Source of the DNA: Glycomyces lechevalierae
GTDB taxonomy: Bacteria > Actinomycetota > Actinomycetes > Mycobacteriales > Micromonosporaceae
Length of the DNA: 47,565 nucleotides
Assembly: GCF_027622945.1 (NCBI RefSeq)
Contig: NZ_JAPZVQ010000026.1
Span: forward strand, 1-47,565
Direction: 5' to 3'
The position numbers and the translations under genes were made by a program. This document shows, piece after piece, positions 15,639 to 24,524 of the stretch (its first letter is position 1; every line of letters starts with the position of its first letter). Under the pieces are notes generated by a model. The model saw nothing but the letters and a program-made list of their open reading frames with translations, had not been told where the DNA came from and did no database searches.

Positions 15639-17108
15639 TTACCGCGTCGGGGCGTACCGGAACGCCTGCACGCGCGAGGAGCCCCCGACCGCGCCCAGCC
15701 CCAGCATCCGGCCGGTGAAGCCGGTCGCGACCTCGGTCGAGAGGTAGCGGCCGTCGAGCCGGCCGAGTTCCGTGAACTCATCGCCCGTCTTGACGGAGAG
15801 CACGATGTCGTCCGGGCCGTAGCCGGTCATGTCCTCCGCCTCCGGCTCGACCGCTTCGATCCGCAGCACGACCGGGCCCTGCGGTGCGGGGGCCGAACCG
15901 AGGAGCGCCGTCGCGGCGCCCAAGCGGGCCTCCGCCCGGATCTCGCCGTTCTCGCAGGTGAGGCCGTACCAGTGGCGCTTGTCGAGCCACAGCAGGAACC
16001 GGCCGGCGTCCTCGAACTCGGCTTCGGCGCTCCAGCGCAGGTCCTTCACGCGGGTGCAGAGGAGCCCGGGGGAGCCGTCGGCCGGGTCGCGCAGGTCGAG
16101 GCCCTTGCCGGTGCGGGTCGCGACCGCGTCCGGTTCGCTCGAGGCCGCGACCCAGCGCAGATCCCAAGCGTCCGAGGTGAAGTCGTCGGTGAACGTGGTG
16201 TCGTCCGGGGTGAACTCGTACCGGCCCGCGTCGAACACGGGCCAGCCGTCGACCCAGTCGACGCCGGCGAGGAACGTCTCGCGGCCGAGCACGTGGAACT
16301 GCGGCGTGAACCCGCGGGGACGCACCGCCAGGTAGACGGCGGCCCACTCGCCCGCAGCGGTCTCGACGAGGTCGGCGTGCCCGGTGTTCTGGACCGGCAG
16401 CGCCGTCGAACGGTGGGAGAAGACCGGGTTCGACGGGCAGGCCTCCCAGGGCCCCTCGGGGCGCTCCGCGCGCGCGAACGTGACGGAGTGGCCGCGTTCG
16501 GTCCCGCCCTCGGCGAGCATCAGGTACCAGTAGTCGCCGATGCGATGCATATGGGGCGCTTCGCAGGCGGCGAGTCCCGTGCCCTGCCACACCCGGTACG
16601 GCTCGGACCGCAGTTCGCCGGTGTCGGGGTCGATGCGGGCCTGGAGGATGCCCTCGAGCCCGCTCTCGGTGCGGCCGGTCCAGGTCAGGTAGCACTCGCC
16701 GTCGTCGCCCCAGCAGAGGTCGGGGTCGATGCCCATCGCCTCGCGCACGAAGACCGGTTCGCTCCAGTCGCCGGCCGGGTCCTCGGCGGAGACGATGAGC
16801 TGGCCGCGGGAGTCGTAGACGTTCGTGGTGATGTAGTAGAACCGGCCGCCGTGGTGGCGCAGGGTGGGGCCGTAGATCCCGCCGGAGGCGTTGCCGCCGC
16901 CGGGCACGAACTGGCTGCGGCGGTCGAGGATATTGCCGATCTGCTTCCAGTGCACGAGGTCCCGGCTGTGGAAGATCGGGGCGCCGGGGAAGTACTCGAA
17001 GCTCGAGTGGGCGAGGTAGTAGTCCTCGCCGACGCGGCAGATCGACGGGTCCGGGTGGAAGCCCGAGACGATCGGGTGCTCGGCCCCGGACACGGCAGTG
17101 CGGCTCAC
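15639..17108 (-). CDS. Glycoside hydrolase family 43 (beta-xylosidase/arabinofuranosidase type)
   Basis: This 489-residue enzyme has an N-terminal five-bladed beta-propeller and a C-terminal beta-sandwich from about residue 300. The three acidic residues are visible: the base Asp in HPDPSICR (about 20), the pKa-tuning Asp in IDPDLCWGDDGECYLTW and the acid Glu in CEAPHMH. No signal peptide is seen, so it likely acts in the cytoplasm on imported xylo- or arabino-oligosaccharides. The start is GTG with AGAGGGG upstream. Its promoter overlaps an inverted repeat that may bind a sugar-responsive repressor. Confidence 0.92.
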   Translation of the reverse strand: MSRTAVSGAEHPIVSGFHPDPSICRVGEDYYLAHSSFEYFPGAPIFHSRDLVHWKQIGNILDRRSQFVPGGGNASGGIYGPTLRHHGGRFYYITTNVYDSRGQLIVSAEDPAGDWSEPVFVREAMGIDPDLCWGDDGECYLTWTGRTESGLEGILQARIDPDTGELRSEPYRVWQGTGLAACEAPHMHRIGDYWYLMLAEGGTERGHSVTFARAERPEGPWEACPSNPVFSHRSTALPVQNTGHADLVETAAGEWAAVYLAVRPRGFTPQFHVLGRETFLAGVDWVDGWPVFDAGRYEFTPDDTTFTDDFTSDAWDLRWVAASSEPDAVATRTGKGLDLRDPADGSPGLLCTRVKDLRWSAEAEFEDAGRFLLWLDKRHWYGLTCENGEIRAEARLGAATALLGSAPAPQGPVVLRIEAVEPEAEDMTGYGPDDIVLSVKTGDEFTELGRLDGRYLSTEVATGFTGRMLGLGAVGGSSRVQAFRYAPTR

Positions 17109-17137
17109 GGTGTTCCCCTCTACGGCATGGAAGCCCC

Positions 17138-17167
17138 AGATTAAGTTGTGTCGCCAAACTTTGTCAA
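17138..17167 (-). promoter_or_regulatory. Promoter and candidate operator of the GH43 gene
   Basis: On the minus strand TTGACA (17162-17167) is a perfect -35, followed by 18 nt and TAATCT (17138-17143). The spacer holds AAGTT and AACTT arms separated by 9 nt. The rest of the 374-nt gap 17109-17482 holds only a weak hairpin and no convincing gene. Confidence 0.6.
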
Positions 17168-17422
17168 CCGACTACGAAGCCCTCGACGACATCGGCCGGA
17201 GGCGGCCTCCGAGCGGATCCCGGAAGCCGCACCTCGCGCGGCACTCGGTGAGGGCCACCAGGAGTCCGCTTCGGGCCGCCTCCGGCCGATCGCTTGCAGC
17301 AGCCCGCTCGCAGGCGAGCCAGGCTCACGTCCTGTGCGAATTCAAGCAGTGTCGCACCCCTGTGAAAGGGTGGTCTTTTTCATCGGTAGTGGTGCAGGTG
17401 GGAACGGGTGGGTAACCGGGGC

Positions 17423-17440
17423 CGCCCGTACGCGCGGGCG
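17423..17440 (-). terminator. Possible terminator after the ABC exporter gene
   Basis: CGCCCG and CGGGCG form a 6-bp stem with a 6-nt loop about 42 nt after the ABC exporter stop codon. It is short and lacks a U-tract. Confidence 0.4.
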
Positions 17441-17482
17441 ACGGCCCGCGCCGCGCCGCGCGGCCGCCCCGGCCACCGCCGC

Positions 17483-19237
17483 TCAAACAGCCGCGTGCTG
17501 CGCGCCCCACGACCGCGCGTACCGGCCCGAGCGCTCCAACAGCTCCTCGTGCGTGCCCTGCTCGGTCACACGCCCGTGCTCGAGCACCACGATCACGTCC
17601 GCGCGCTGGATCGTGCTCAGCCGGTGCGCGACCACGAGGGTCGTGCGCCCGCGCATGAGCGTCTCGAGCGCGCCCTGGATGTGCCGCTCCGACTCCGAGT
17701 CGAGCGCGCTCGTCGCCTCGTCCAGGAACAGGATCCGCGGGTCGCGGATGAGCGCCCGCGCGATCGAGAGCCGCTGGCGCTGCCCGCCCGAGAGCCGCGC
17801 GCCGCGCTCGCCCACGACCGTGTCCCACCCGTCCTGCAGCGCCTCGACGAAGTCGAGCGCGTTCGCGTCGCGCAGCGCCTGCCGCACCTGCTCGTCGTCG
17901 ATCGGCCCGAGGCCGTACGTGATGTTGTCCCGCACCGACCCCTCGAACAGCACCGAGTCCTGCGGCACCACGGACACGTGCCGGCGCACCGAGCGCATGT
18001 CCAGCGCCTCCATGTCCGCGCCGTCGAGCAGCACGGTCCCGCCGGCCGGGCGGATCAGGCCGAGCACGGTGTTCATCATCGTCGACTTGCCCGAGCCCGA
18101 AGGCCCCACGAGCGCAACGGTCTTGCCCGCCTCGATCTCGAGGTCCACCGCGTCCAGCGCGGGCGCGCCGCCGTCCGGGTACTTCACCGTGACCCCGCGA
18201 AGCTCGATCCGGCCCTCCACACTGTCCACAGTGGGCTTGCCTTCGTTGTACTCGACGTCCGGGTCCTGCAGGACCTCCGCGATCGACCGCACCGACTCCG
18301 TGCCGCGCGCCGTGATCGGCACGAGGTTCAGCACCGATCCGACCGAGCCGGTGAGCATCGAGAAGTAGGTTCCGAGCACCACGACCTGCCCGGCCGTGAT
18401 CGGCGCCCAGTCCATGACGGCCACGGTCGCCGCCAGCAGCAGGCACCCGACGGACAGGAGCTGCATGGTCACCCAGCTCGCCGCGCCGAACCGCCCGTTG
18501 ACCACGTCGAGCCGCAGCCCGCGGTGCCGCACTTCTTCGGCGACCTGCGAGACCCGTTCGGCCGCAACGTGCTCGAGCCCGTGCGCGCGCGTGATCGGCA
18601 TGAGCGCGGCCATCTCGCCGACCCGCGACGAGAAGACCTCCATCTCCTTGCGGAACTCCTGGTTGCGCTCCTGCGTGCGCCGCCGCGTGAACCACCAGAC
18701 GCCGAAGCCGCACGGCAGGGACAGCGCGAACACCGGCAGGAACTGCGGCACCGTCAGCGCGGTCATGGTGATCGCGCCCGCGAACACGAACACGGCCGAG
18801 AGCAGCGGCCCGCCGGACTGGGCGAACATCATCTCGATGTTCTCGACGTCGCGCACGACCTTCGACTGGATGATCGACGCGTTCGACCGGGAGTGGAACC
18901 CGATCGACAGCAGCTGGAGCCGCGCGGCGAGCGCGTTCCGGAAGTCCGCGCCGAGCGAGCGCACCGCGCCCATGTAGAACCGGGTGAACCAGACGTGCGT
19001 GAACGCGTTCTGCAGCACAAGTACCGTGGCGCCGATGGCGAGCCACCCGAGCGTGGACACGGGCCCGCCGCGCACCACGGCGTCGACGGCCGCGCCCGTG
19101 ATCACGGGCAGCAGCCAGCTGGGGCTGTCTTTGAGGATGAAGATGAACATGGCGGCGACGAGCCGGCCCCGGTGGGGCCGAAGGGATCGCGCGACCGACT
19201 TGAGCGGGTGCCGACCGTCGAGGACGGGAGTCTCCAT
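17483..19237 (-). CDS. ABC exporter half-transporter (membrane domain fused to ATPase)
   Basis: This 584-residue protein has a six-helix type-I exporter domain (about 20-320) followed by an ATPase. Walker A is GPSGSGKST, the signature is LSGGQRQRL, Walker B is ILFLDEATSALD, and the H-loop is VVAHRLSTI. It would act as a homodimer exporting a lipid, peptide or drug. I chose the ATG at 19237 because the upstream frame is not conserved-looking and the sequence HPLKSVARSLRPHRGRL fits the usual entry to helix 1. No partner half-transporter adjoins it. Confidence 0.92.
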   Translation of the reverse strand: METPVLDGRHPLKSVARSLRPHRGRLVAAMFIFILKDSPSWLLPVITGAAVDAVVRGGPVSTLGWLAIGATVLVLQNAFTHVWFTRFYMGAVRSLGADFRNALAARLQLLSIGFHSRSNASIIQSKVVRDVENIEMMFAQSGGPLLSAVFVFAGAITMTALTVPQFLPVFALSLPCGFGVWWFTRRRTQERNQEFRKEMEVFSSRVGEMAALMPITRAHGLEHVAAERVSQVAEEVRHRGLRLDVVNGRFGAASWVTMQLLSVGCLLLAATVAVMDWAPITAGQVVVLGTYFSMLTGSVGSVLNLVPITARGTESVRSIAEVLQDPDVEYNEGKPTVDSVEGRIELRGVTVKYPDGGAPALDAVDLEIEAGKTVALVGPSGSGKSTMMNTVLGLIRPAGGTVLLDGADMEALDMRSVRRHVSVVPQDSVLFEGSVRDNITYGLGPIDDEQVRQALRDANALDFVEALQDGWDTVVGERGARLSGGQRQRLSIARALIRDPRILFLDEATSALDSESERHIQGALETLMRGRTTLVVAHRLSTIQRADVIVVLEHGRVTEQGTHEELLERSGRYARSWGAQHAAV

Positions 19238-19441
19238 GGGGCGTAAGCCTCGTATTCGATTTGGAGGGTCTGGTTGGGCGGCAACGGGGTTCGGATGGGA
19301 TCGAGCACCCGCCGCCACATGGTCCCCCGCAACGCACCGTCCGCGCGAGGTCACCGCCCCCGACCATAACCCCGGCGTCCGCGAACCGCCTCCGCTTTTG
19401 GTCGCACGCCACAGCGCCGCCAGAACCGGGCCGCCGACGAC

Positions 19442-19474
19442 AGGGCCGCCGCCGCGACGAGCGGCGGCGGCCCT
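19442..19474 (-). terminator. Terminator of the P450 operon
   Basis: A perfect 14-bp stem, AGGGCCGCCGCCGC with GCGGCGGCGGCCCT, closes a 5-nt loop only 8 nt after the stop codon of the last P450 gene. The rest of 19238-19441 shows nothing else that I can identify. Confidence 0.8.
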
Positions 19475-19482
19475 CCCCCGTT

Positions 19483-20721
19483 CTACCAGGTCACGGGCAG
19501 TTCATAGACCCCGTAGACCGAGGCGTCGTGCTTGAACGGCACGTCCGCGATGTCGCCCGCGAGCGCGAGCGTCGGGATCCGCTTGTACAGCGTCCCGTAC
19601 ACGACCTGCAGTTCCATCCGCGCGAGCGACTGCCCGAGGCACTGGTGCACCCCGAACCCGAACGCCACATGGTTGCGCGCCTCACGCGTGAGGTCGAGCC
19701 GGTCCGGTTCGGCGAACACGCGCGGGTCGCGGTTCCCGATGTCGTTGGCCATGATGAGGCCCTCGCCGGCGCGCACCGTGGTGCCGCCGATCTCCATGTC
19801 CTCCAAGGCGACCCGCCGCCGCCCGCTGTGCGTGATGTGCAGGAACCGCAGCAGTTCCTCCACGGCGCGCGCGATGAGCTTCGGGTCGTCCGTCTCCTGC
19901 AGCAGCTTGAGCTGATCAGGGTGTTCGAGCAGGGCGAGCGTGCCGAGCGCGATCATGTTCGCGGTGGTCTCGTGCCCGGCGATGAGCAGCAGCATCCCGA
20001 TCTGCGCGGCGTCGATGACGCTGATCTCGCCGTTCTCGATGCGCGGCAAGAGCCCCGAGAGGAGGTCCTCCCCGGGCGACTGCGTCTTCTCGCCCATGAG
20101 CTTCGCGAGGTAGCCGACGAGCGCGCCCATCGCGCCGCGCCGCTGCGCGTCGGTCGTGAAGCGGTTGATGATGATCTTGCTCTGCTCCTGGAAGAACTCG
20201 TGGTCGCCGTACGGCACGCCGAGCAGCTCGGAGATCACGAGCGACGGTACGGGCAGCGCGAACGCCTCCACCAGGTCGACGGGTTTCGGCCCGGCCAGCA
20301 TCTCGTCGAGCAGGTCGTCCACGATCTTCTGCACGGCCGGGCGCATCGCCTCGATGCGCTTCACCATGAAGGGCGCGGTCACCATGCGCCGCAACCGGGC
20401 GTGCTCGGGGTCGTCCATGAGGATGAACCCGATGCCCGGCCCGTCCTCCGCTTCGGCGGGCGGGGCCTCCTCGGTCTCGTACCGGTCGCCTTCGCGCCCG
20501 ATCGGGTAGCCGGGCCGGGTCGCGTCGGACGAGACGCGCGGGTCGGCGAGCACGGCCTTCTGGTCGGCGTAGCCGGTGACGAGCCACGGCGTGGTCCCGT
20601 CGGCGAGCCGCACCCGCGTGATCGGCGTTTCGGCTTGCAGCGCTTGCAGTTCTGGCGGCGGGTTGAACGGGCACTGGGCGGCCCGCTCCATCGGGTAGGC
20701 GGGAATGTCGGTGTCGGTCAT
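19483..20721 (-). CDS. Cytochrome P450 (CYP105-like), second of two in the operon
   Basis: This 412-residue soluble bacterial P450 has the I-helix oxygen-activation motif AGHETT, the ExxR motif in EELLR and the heme loop FGFGVHQCLG with Cys361 as the iron ligand. The opening PxERxxQCPFNPP segment is typical of actinobacterial CYP105-type enzymes. It would draw electrons from the ferredoxin and reductase encoded upstream in the same operon, separated from the reductase by 72 nt. The substrate cannot be told from sequence. Confidence 0.94.
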   Translation of the reverse strand: MTDTDIPAYPMERAAQCPFNPPPELQALQAETPITRVRLADGTTPWLVTGYADQKAVLADPRVSSDATRPGYPIGREGDRYETEEAPPAEAEDGPGIGFILMDDPEHARLRRMVTAPFMVKRIEAMRPAVQKIVDDLLDEMLAGPKPVDLVEAFALPVPSLVISELLGVPYGDHEFFQEQSKIIINRFTTDAQRRGAMGALVGYLAKLMGEKTQSPGEDLLSGLLPRIENGEISVIDAAQIGMLLLIAGHETTANMIALGTLALLEHPDQLKLLQETDDPKLIARAVEELLRFLHITHSGRRRVALEDMEIGGTTVRAGEGLIMANDIGNRDPRVFAEPDRLDLTREARNHVAFGFGVHQCLGQSLARMELQVVYGTLYKRIPTLALAGDIADVPFKHDASVYGVYELPVTW

Positions 20722-20793
20722 GGCGCTTGCCTCTCTCGGGTGTCGGCGGCGCGGTGCGCCGGGGCGAGGGCGGGCGAATCCGGGGGCACGCGG

Positions 20794-21987
20794 CTAGGCG
20801 TAGAACACTTCGGCGCGGCGCAGCCGCGCCTGCTTCGGCATGTTCCAGCCGATCACCGCACTCACGCGGCCGTTCTCCGTGCAGCGCAGCACGAACCGGC
20901 CGTCTGCCGGGTCGCCTTCGACGACCTCGGTCGCAGCGTGCGCGCTCGGCAGGCCGTACACCTGGATCTTCACGTTGAACTGGTCGGTCCAGAAATAGGG
21001 CACGGGCGCGTACGGCGCCGCCTCGCCCAGGATGTTCGCCGCGACGACCCCGGCCTGCTCGGTGGCGTTCGTGCGGTTCTCCAGCCGCAGCGAGCGTCCG
21101 AGCCCGACGTGGTCCCACCGGGCCACATCGCCCACGGCCCAGATGCCCTCGGCCGCAAGGCACTGCGAGTCGCATACGACGCCGTTCTCGACGCGCAGCC
21201 CGGACCCGGCCAGCCATTCGGTCACCGGCGTCGAGCCGATCGAGACGACCACCGCATCCGCCGGAAGCACCTCGCCCGATTCGAGCCGGACGCCGCTCAC
21301 GCGCCCGCCCGTCTCCACCAGGCCGTCCACGCCCACCCCGGGGCGAAGATCCACGCCCTGCTCAACGTGCAGCGCCGCAAGCGCTTTGGCGACTTCGCCG
21401 CCGAGCTGCAGCTCCATGGGAGCGGCCTGCGGCCCGACGAGCGTGACGCCGGCGCACAGCCGCTTCGAGGTGGCCGCGATCTCGGCGCCGAGCACGCCGT
21501 CACCGACCACCACCAGCCGACAGGACTCCGAAAGCTCGGACTGCAAGCGCAACGCGTCCTCCAGCGTGCGAAGCAGATGCACGCCGGCGATCCCCGCAGT
21601 GCCGGGGAAGGCTCGCGGCCGGATCCCGGTCGCGATGACGATCGCATCGGCACTGAGTTCACGGCCGTGCTCGGTCTTGACCCGCCGGTTCGCGGCGTCG
21701 AGACTGACGGCCGCCTCGCCGAGCGCCAGCTCGATGTCGAGATCGGCGAGCATCGCCTCCGGCCGCAGCCGTGCCCGCTCGGGTTCCCAGTCGCCGCTGA
21801 GCACCTGCTTGGAGAGCGGCGGCCGGTCGTAGGGCAGGTGCGATTCCGCTCCGAGGAGCGTCACGCGGCCGTCGAAGCCCTTGCGCCGCAGCGCTTCGGC
21901 GGTGGCGAGGCCGGCGGCCGAGGCGCCGACCACGAGCACGCTGCGGCTCCGGTTCGCGCTCCCTGCCCCGTTCGCGGGGCCGTTCAC
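20794..21987 (-). CDS. NAD(P)H-dependent ferredoxin reductase (FAD)
   Basis: This 397-residue protein is a putidaredoxin reductase-type flavoprotein. The FAD-binding motif VLVVGASAAGLATAEALR is at the N-terminus, the second dinucleotide fold is LVVVGDGVLGAEIAATSKR, and the late FAD motif reads GIWAVGDVARW. It passes electrons from NAD(P)H to the small ferredoxin. The start is GTG, overlapping the ferredoxin stop as GTGA, which points to coupled translation. Confidence 0.94.
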   Translation of the reverse strand: MNGPANGAGSANRSRSVLVVGASAAGLATAEALRRKGFDGRVTLLGAESHLPYDRPPLSKQVLSGDWEPERARLRPEAMLADLDIELALGEAAVSLDAANRRVKTEHGRELSADAIVIATGIRPRAFPGTAGIAGVHLLRTLEDALRLQSELSESCRLVVVGDGVLGAEIAATSKRLCAGVTLVGPQAAPMELQLGGEVAKALAALHVEQGVDLRPGVGVDGLVETGGRVSGVRLESGEVLPADAVVVSIGSTPVTEWLAGSGLRVENGVVCDSQCLAAEGIWAVGDVARWDHVGLGRSLRLENRTNATEQAGVVAANILGEAAPYAPVPYFWTDQFNVKIQVYGLPSAHAATEVVEGDPADGRFVLRCTENGRVSAVIGWNMPKQARLRRAEVFYA

Positions 21988-22184
21988 TTCGCCTCGCTCA
22001 ACTCGATCGCGAGCGCCGGGCAGATGCTGGCGGCCTCGCGGACCGCGTCGAACTGGTCCTCACCGGGCGACTCCTCCAGGAGGACGACGATGCCGTCCTC
22101 GTCGCGCTGGTCGAAGACGTCCGGCGCGGCCATGACGCAGGAGCCGGCGCCGCAGCATTTGTCCTCGTAAACGGTGACCTTCAT
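21984..22184 (-). CDS. [3Fe-4S] ferredoxin
   Basis: This 66-residue ferredoxin has cysteines in the pattern C-x5-C ... C-P (KCCGAGSC and ICPALAI) typical of [3Fe-4S] ferredoxins that serve actinobacterial P450s. An extra cysteine lies next to the first ligand. The central position that would carry the fourth cluster cysteine is occupied by Gly or Ala. It sits between TetR and the reductase, so it is the probable electron carrier for both P450s of the operon. Confidence 0.95.
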   Translation of the reverse strand: MKVTVYEDKCCGAGSCVMAAPDVFDQRDEDGIVVLLEESPGEDQFDAVREAASICPALAIELSEAK

Positions 22185-22199
22185 GGTGTTTCTCCTTGC

Positions 22200-22865
22200 T
22201 CATTCCCGTGCTGTTTCCTGGGTGTGGTGCGGGGCTTCCAGCAGGCCGACGATCGCATCGGTCAGCGCGCCCCCGGCTTCGCGCCACGACGAGCCGTAGA
22301 CCGGCTCGCCCTTGGCCATCGACGCCTCTCGCGAGGCGGGGTTGAGCACCAGGAGCATCTGCATCATCCGGAACCGTTCGTCCACAACGCCTTCGGGCAG
22401 TGAAGGCACGCATCGGCGGAGTCCTTCGACCGTGCGGTCCAACGACTCGGCGCGCAGCGCCTCATCCTCGACAATGGACCGCAGTTGCGGGTCGAACTGG
22501 ATCTGCGCGGCGAACCGCGCGAACCAGGACGGCGTGCCGAGCGCGTCGTAGTGCTCCATGACGGGCGCCACGAGGCATTCGACCCAGTCCCGCAGGTCCT
22601 TCGAGTCCTTGATCGCGGCGTACATGCGATCGCGGAGCGGTTCCATCTGCTCCACGTGCCTGCGCACGATCTCGCGGATGAGGTCGGTCTTGCCGCCGAA
22701 GTGGTAGCCGACGGCGGCGTTGTTGCCCTGCCCGGCGGCCTCGCTGATCTGGCGGTTCGAGACGGCCTGCACGCCTTCCTCGGCGAACAGGCGCTCGGCG
22801 GCGGCGATGATGGCGTCGCGGGTGGCCGCGACGCGGTCGGTGCGCTTGGTGCTCTGGATGTTCAT
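22200..22865 (-). CDS. TetR/AcrR family regulator within the P450 operon
   Basis: This 221-residue protein has an N-terminal TetR helix-turn-helix (RDAIIAAAERLFAEEGVQAVSNRQISEAAGQGNNAAVGYHFGGKTDLI, about 16-58) and a helical ligand domain. It lies 1 nt after the stop of the first P450 gene and 15 nt before the ferredoxin gene, so it is made from the operon it probably controls. A perfect 8-bp inverted repeat at the operon promoter (24132-24151) is the likely binding site. The ligand may be the P450 substrate; that is inference. Confidence 0.92.
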   Translation of the reverse strand: MNIQSTKRTDRVAATRDAIIAAAERLFAEEGVQAVSNRQISEAAGQGNNAAVGYHFGGKTDLIREIVRRHVEQMEPLRDRMYAAIKDSKDLRDWVECLVAPVMEHYDALGTPSWFARFAAQIQFDPQLRSIVEDEALRAESLDRTVEGLRRCVPSLPEGVVDERFRMMQMLLVLNPASREASMAKGEPVYGSSWREAGGALTDAIVGLLEAPHHTQETARE

Positions 22866-22866
22866 G

Positions 22867-24072
22867 TCACCATCTAACCGGGACTGCGACCAATCCGCCG
22901 ACGAGCAGGCCTTCGACCTTCTCCAGGTCGCCCTCCGGAACGGCCAGCTCCAGCGTGGGGAGCCTCCGCAGCAGCACTTCCAGGGTCACCTGGAGTTCGG
23001 TGCGGGCCAGGGCCTGCCCGAGGCAGGAGTGGAGTCCGGCCCCGAAGGCCAAGTGCGGGTTGGGAGTCCGGGCGAGGTCCATCTCGTCGGCGCGTTCGAA
23101 CGCGGCCTCGTCGCGGTTGGCGGCGGCCATGGAGCAGACGACCGTGGTTCCGGGTGCGATCGTCTCGCCTGCGATCGCGATCTCCTGGTCGATGTAGCGG
23201 ATCATGCCGAAGCCGGCGTTGACGTCGAGCCGCAGCGCCTCTTCGACGGCCGACCGGATGAGCTTCGGGTCGGCGAGCAGCGCCTCCCACTTGCTGCGGT
23301 CGGCGAGCAGCATCGCGATCATCTTCCCGATCATGTTGGCGGTGGTCTCGTGCCCGGCGACGAGGAGGCCTTGTCCGGTGGCGATGAGGGTCGCGTCGGA
23401 CATGGTCGACTCGGGGTCGTTCGCCAGCTCGCTCAGCAGGTCTTCGCCGGGGTTCTCGCGCTTGGCGGCCACGTGGCCCGCCAGGTACGTGTAGAACTCG
23501 GTCTGCGCGGCCCGGATCTCCTCGCCGTCGTACCTGCTCATGTTGAGCAGGGTGTCGGACCAGTAGGAGAACTTGTCGCGGTCTTCCTCCGGGACGCCCA
23601 GGATTTCGCAGATCACCCATACGGGGAGCGGGAATCCCAAGCCCCCCTTGATGTCTGCGGGCGCGCCTTTGGCGGTCATCTCGTCGACGAGGCGTTCGGC
23701 GACTTCGGTGATGCGGGGCCGCAGGCGCGCCATCTGCTTGGCGGTGAACCATTTGTTGAGGTGGCGGCGCCACGCGAGGTGGCCTTCACCGTCCTGCGGG
23801 ATGGCCATGGCCATCTCGGAGTTGTTGAGCGGGTCGTGGTCGCCTTCGGTGACGCTGGCGGCGTCCTGTCCGGTGCCGCGCCCGAAGCGCGGGTCGGCGA
23901 GCAGGGTCTTGACGTCGTCGTAGCGGGTGAGCAGGCGGGCCGGGTCCCCGCTGGGGAAGGTCACGTGGGCGACGGGGCATTTGCCGCGCAGCTCGGCCCA
24001 TTCGGCGGGCGGCTCCAGGGTGCCTTCGTTGGGGATCGGGTATTTCAACACGTCTGTGCTGTCCTGAACCAT
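22867..24072 (-). CDS. Cytochrome P450, first gene of the operon
   Basis: This 401-residue P450 has AGHETT in helix I, EEALR as the ExxR motif and the heme loop FGAGLHSCLG with Cys350 as ligand. The ATG at 24072 is preceded by GGAGG at a 7-nt spacing, so the longer open frame is not used. It differs from the second P450 at most positions between the motifs, so the two are not a recent duplication. The operon supplies its own ferredoxin and reductase. Confidence 0.94.
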   Translation of the reverse strand: MVQDSTDVLKYPIPNEGTLEPPAEWAELRGKCPVAHVTFPSGDPARLLTRYDDVKTLLADPRFGRGTGQDAASVTEGDHDPLNNSEMAMAIPQDGEGHLAWRRHLNKWFTAKQMARLRPRITEVAERLVDEMTAKGAPADIKGGLGFPLPVWVICEILGVPEEDRDKFSYWSDTLLNMSRYDGEEIRAAQTEFYTYLAGHVAAKRENPGEDLLSELANDPESTMSDATLIATGQGLLVAGHETTANMIGKMIAMLLADRSKWEALLADPKLIRSAVEEALRLDVNAGFGMIRYIDQEIAIAGETIAPGTTVVCSMAAANRDEAAFERADEMDLARTPNPHLAFGAGLHSCLGQALARTELQVTLEVLLRRLPTLELAVPEGDLEKVEGLLVGGLVAVPVRW

Positions 24073-24110
24073 TGCGCTGCCTCCTCGGCTTCGGCGACGA
24101 TTTCGCCCTA

Positions 24111-24151
24111 ATTGAAGCGCGGAAATCATTCTAAGTCAACTGTTTGACTTA
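24111..24151 (-). promoter_or_regulatory. Promoter of the P450 operon with palindromic operator
   Basis: On the minus strand TTGACT (24134-24139) and TTCAAT (24111-24116) are 17 nt apart. The -35 lies inside a perfect palindrome, TAAGTCAA-N4-TTGACTTA (24132-24151). A protein bound there would block RNA polymerase, consistent with repression by the TetR protein of the operon. Confidence 0.75.
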
Positions 24152-24217
24152 AAATTCATCGAGAGAGGCACGAGGATCCCGACGACGACCGGCCCGCCGC
24201 GAGGGCGCCGGTCTGCC

Positions 24218-24268
24218 TGCGAATGGTATTCGCATACGAGCCCTTTGCCCTGTTCACGGGCATACGAT
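24218..24268 (+). promoter_or_regulatory. Promoter region of the 55-residue membrane protein
   Basis: TACGAT (24263-24268) ends 6 nt before the ATG at 24275, a leaderless arrangement. Upstream lie a perfect inverted repeat TGCGAA-N5-TTCGCA (24218-24234) and two direct copies of GCATACGA, one overlapping the -10. Confidence 0.4.
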
Positions 24269-24274
24269 CCAGAT

Positions 24275-24442
24275 ATGGCTACCGTTATTTGGATCTTGAT
24301 CATCGCGTGGGTACTGCTCGCGATCCTCGGGTTCGTCATCAAGGGCCTGCTCTGGCTCGCCATCATCGGCATCGTGCTGTTCGTCGGCACTATCGTCTTC
24401 GCGGCCATCAGGCGTCGCGCCGGTCACCACCGCACGGCTTGA
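24275..24442 (+). CDS. Small hydrophobic membrane protein
   Basis: This 55-residue protein consists of two closely spaced membrane helices (about 4-20 and 23-43) with a basic C-terminal end, RRRAGHHRTA. It resembles the short hydrophobic proteins common in actinobacteria, whose role is unknown. The ATG at 24275 was preferred to an upstream start at 24245 because the added residues are not hydrophobic and a -10-like element lies in that stretch. The next small membrane protein follows 82 nt later. Confidence 0.75.
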   Translation: MATVIWILIIAWVLLAILGFVIKGLLWLAIIGIVLFVGTIVFAAIRRRAGHHRTA

Positions 24443-24524
24443 CCGCTGCGAGCGTGCGCTCAAGACGGGGTTTCGCCTCGCCTCGAACGGGCATGCCTCC
24501 ACACCCCGACAAGAGGAGACGGCC

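Noticed and set aside
17341..17385. CACCC-N8-GGGTG hairpin followed by TCTTTTT on the plus strand
   Set aside because: It looks like an intrinsic terminator for the plus strand, but no plus-strand gene lies upstream; both neighbours are on the minus strand.
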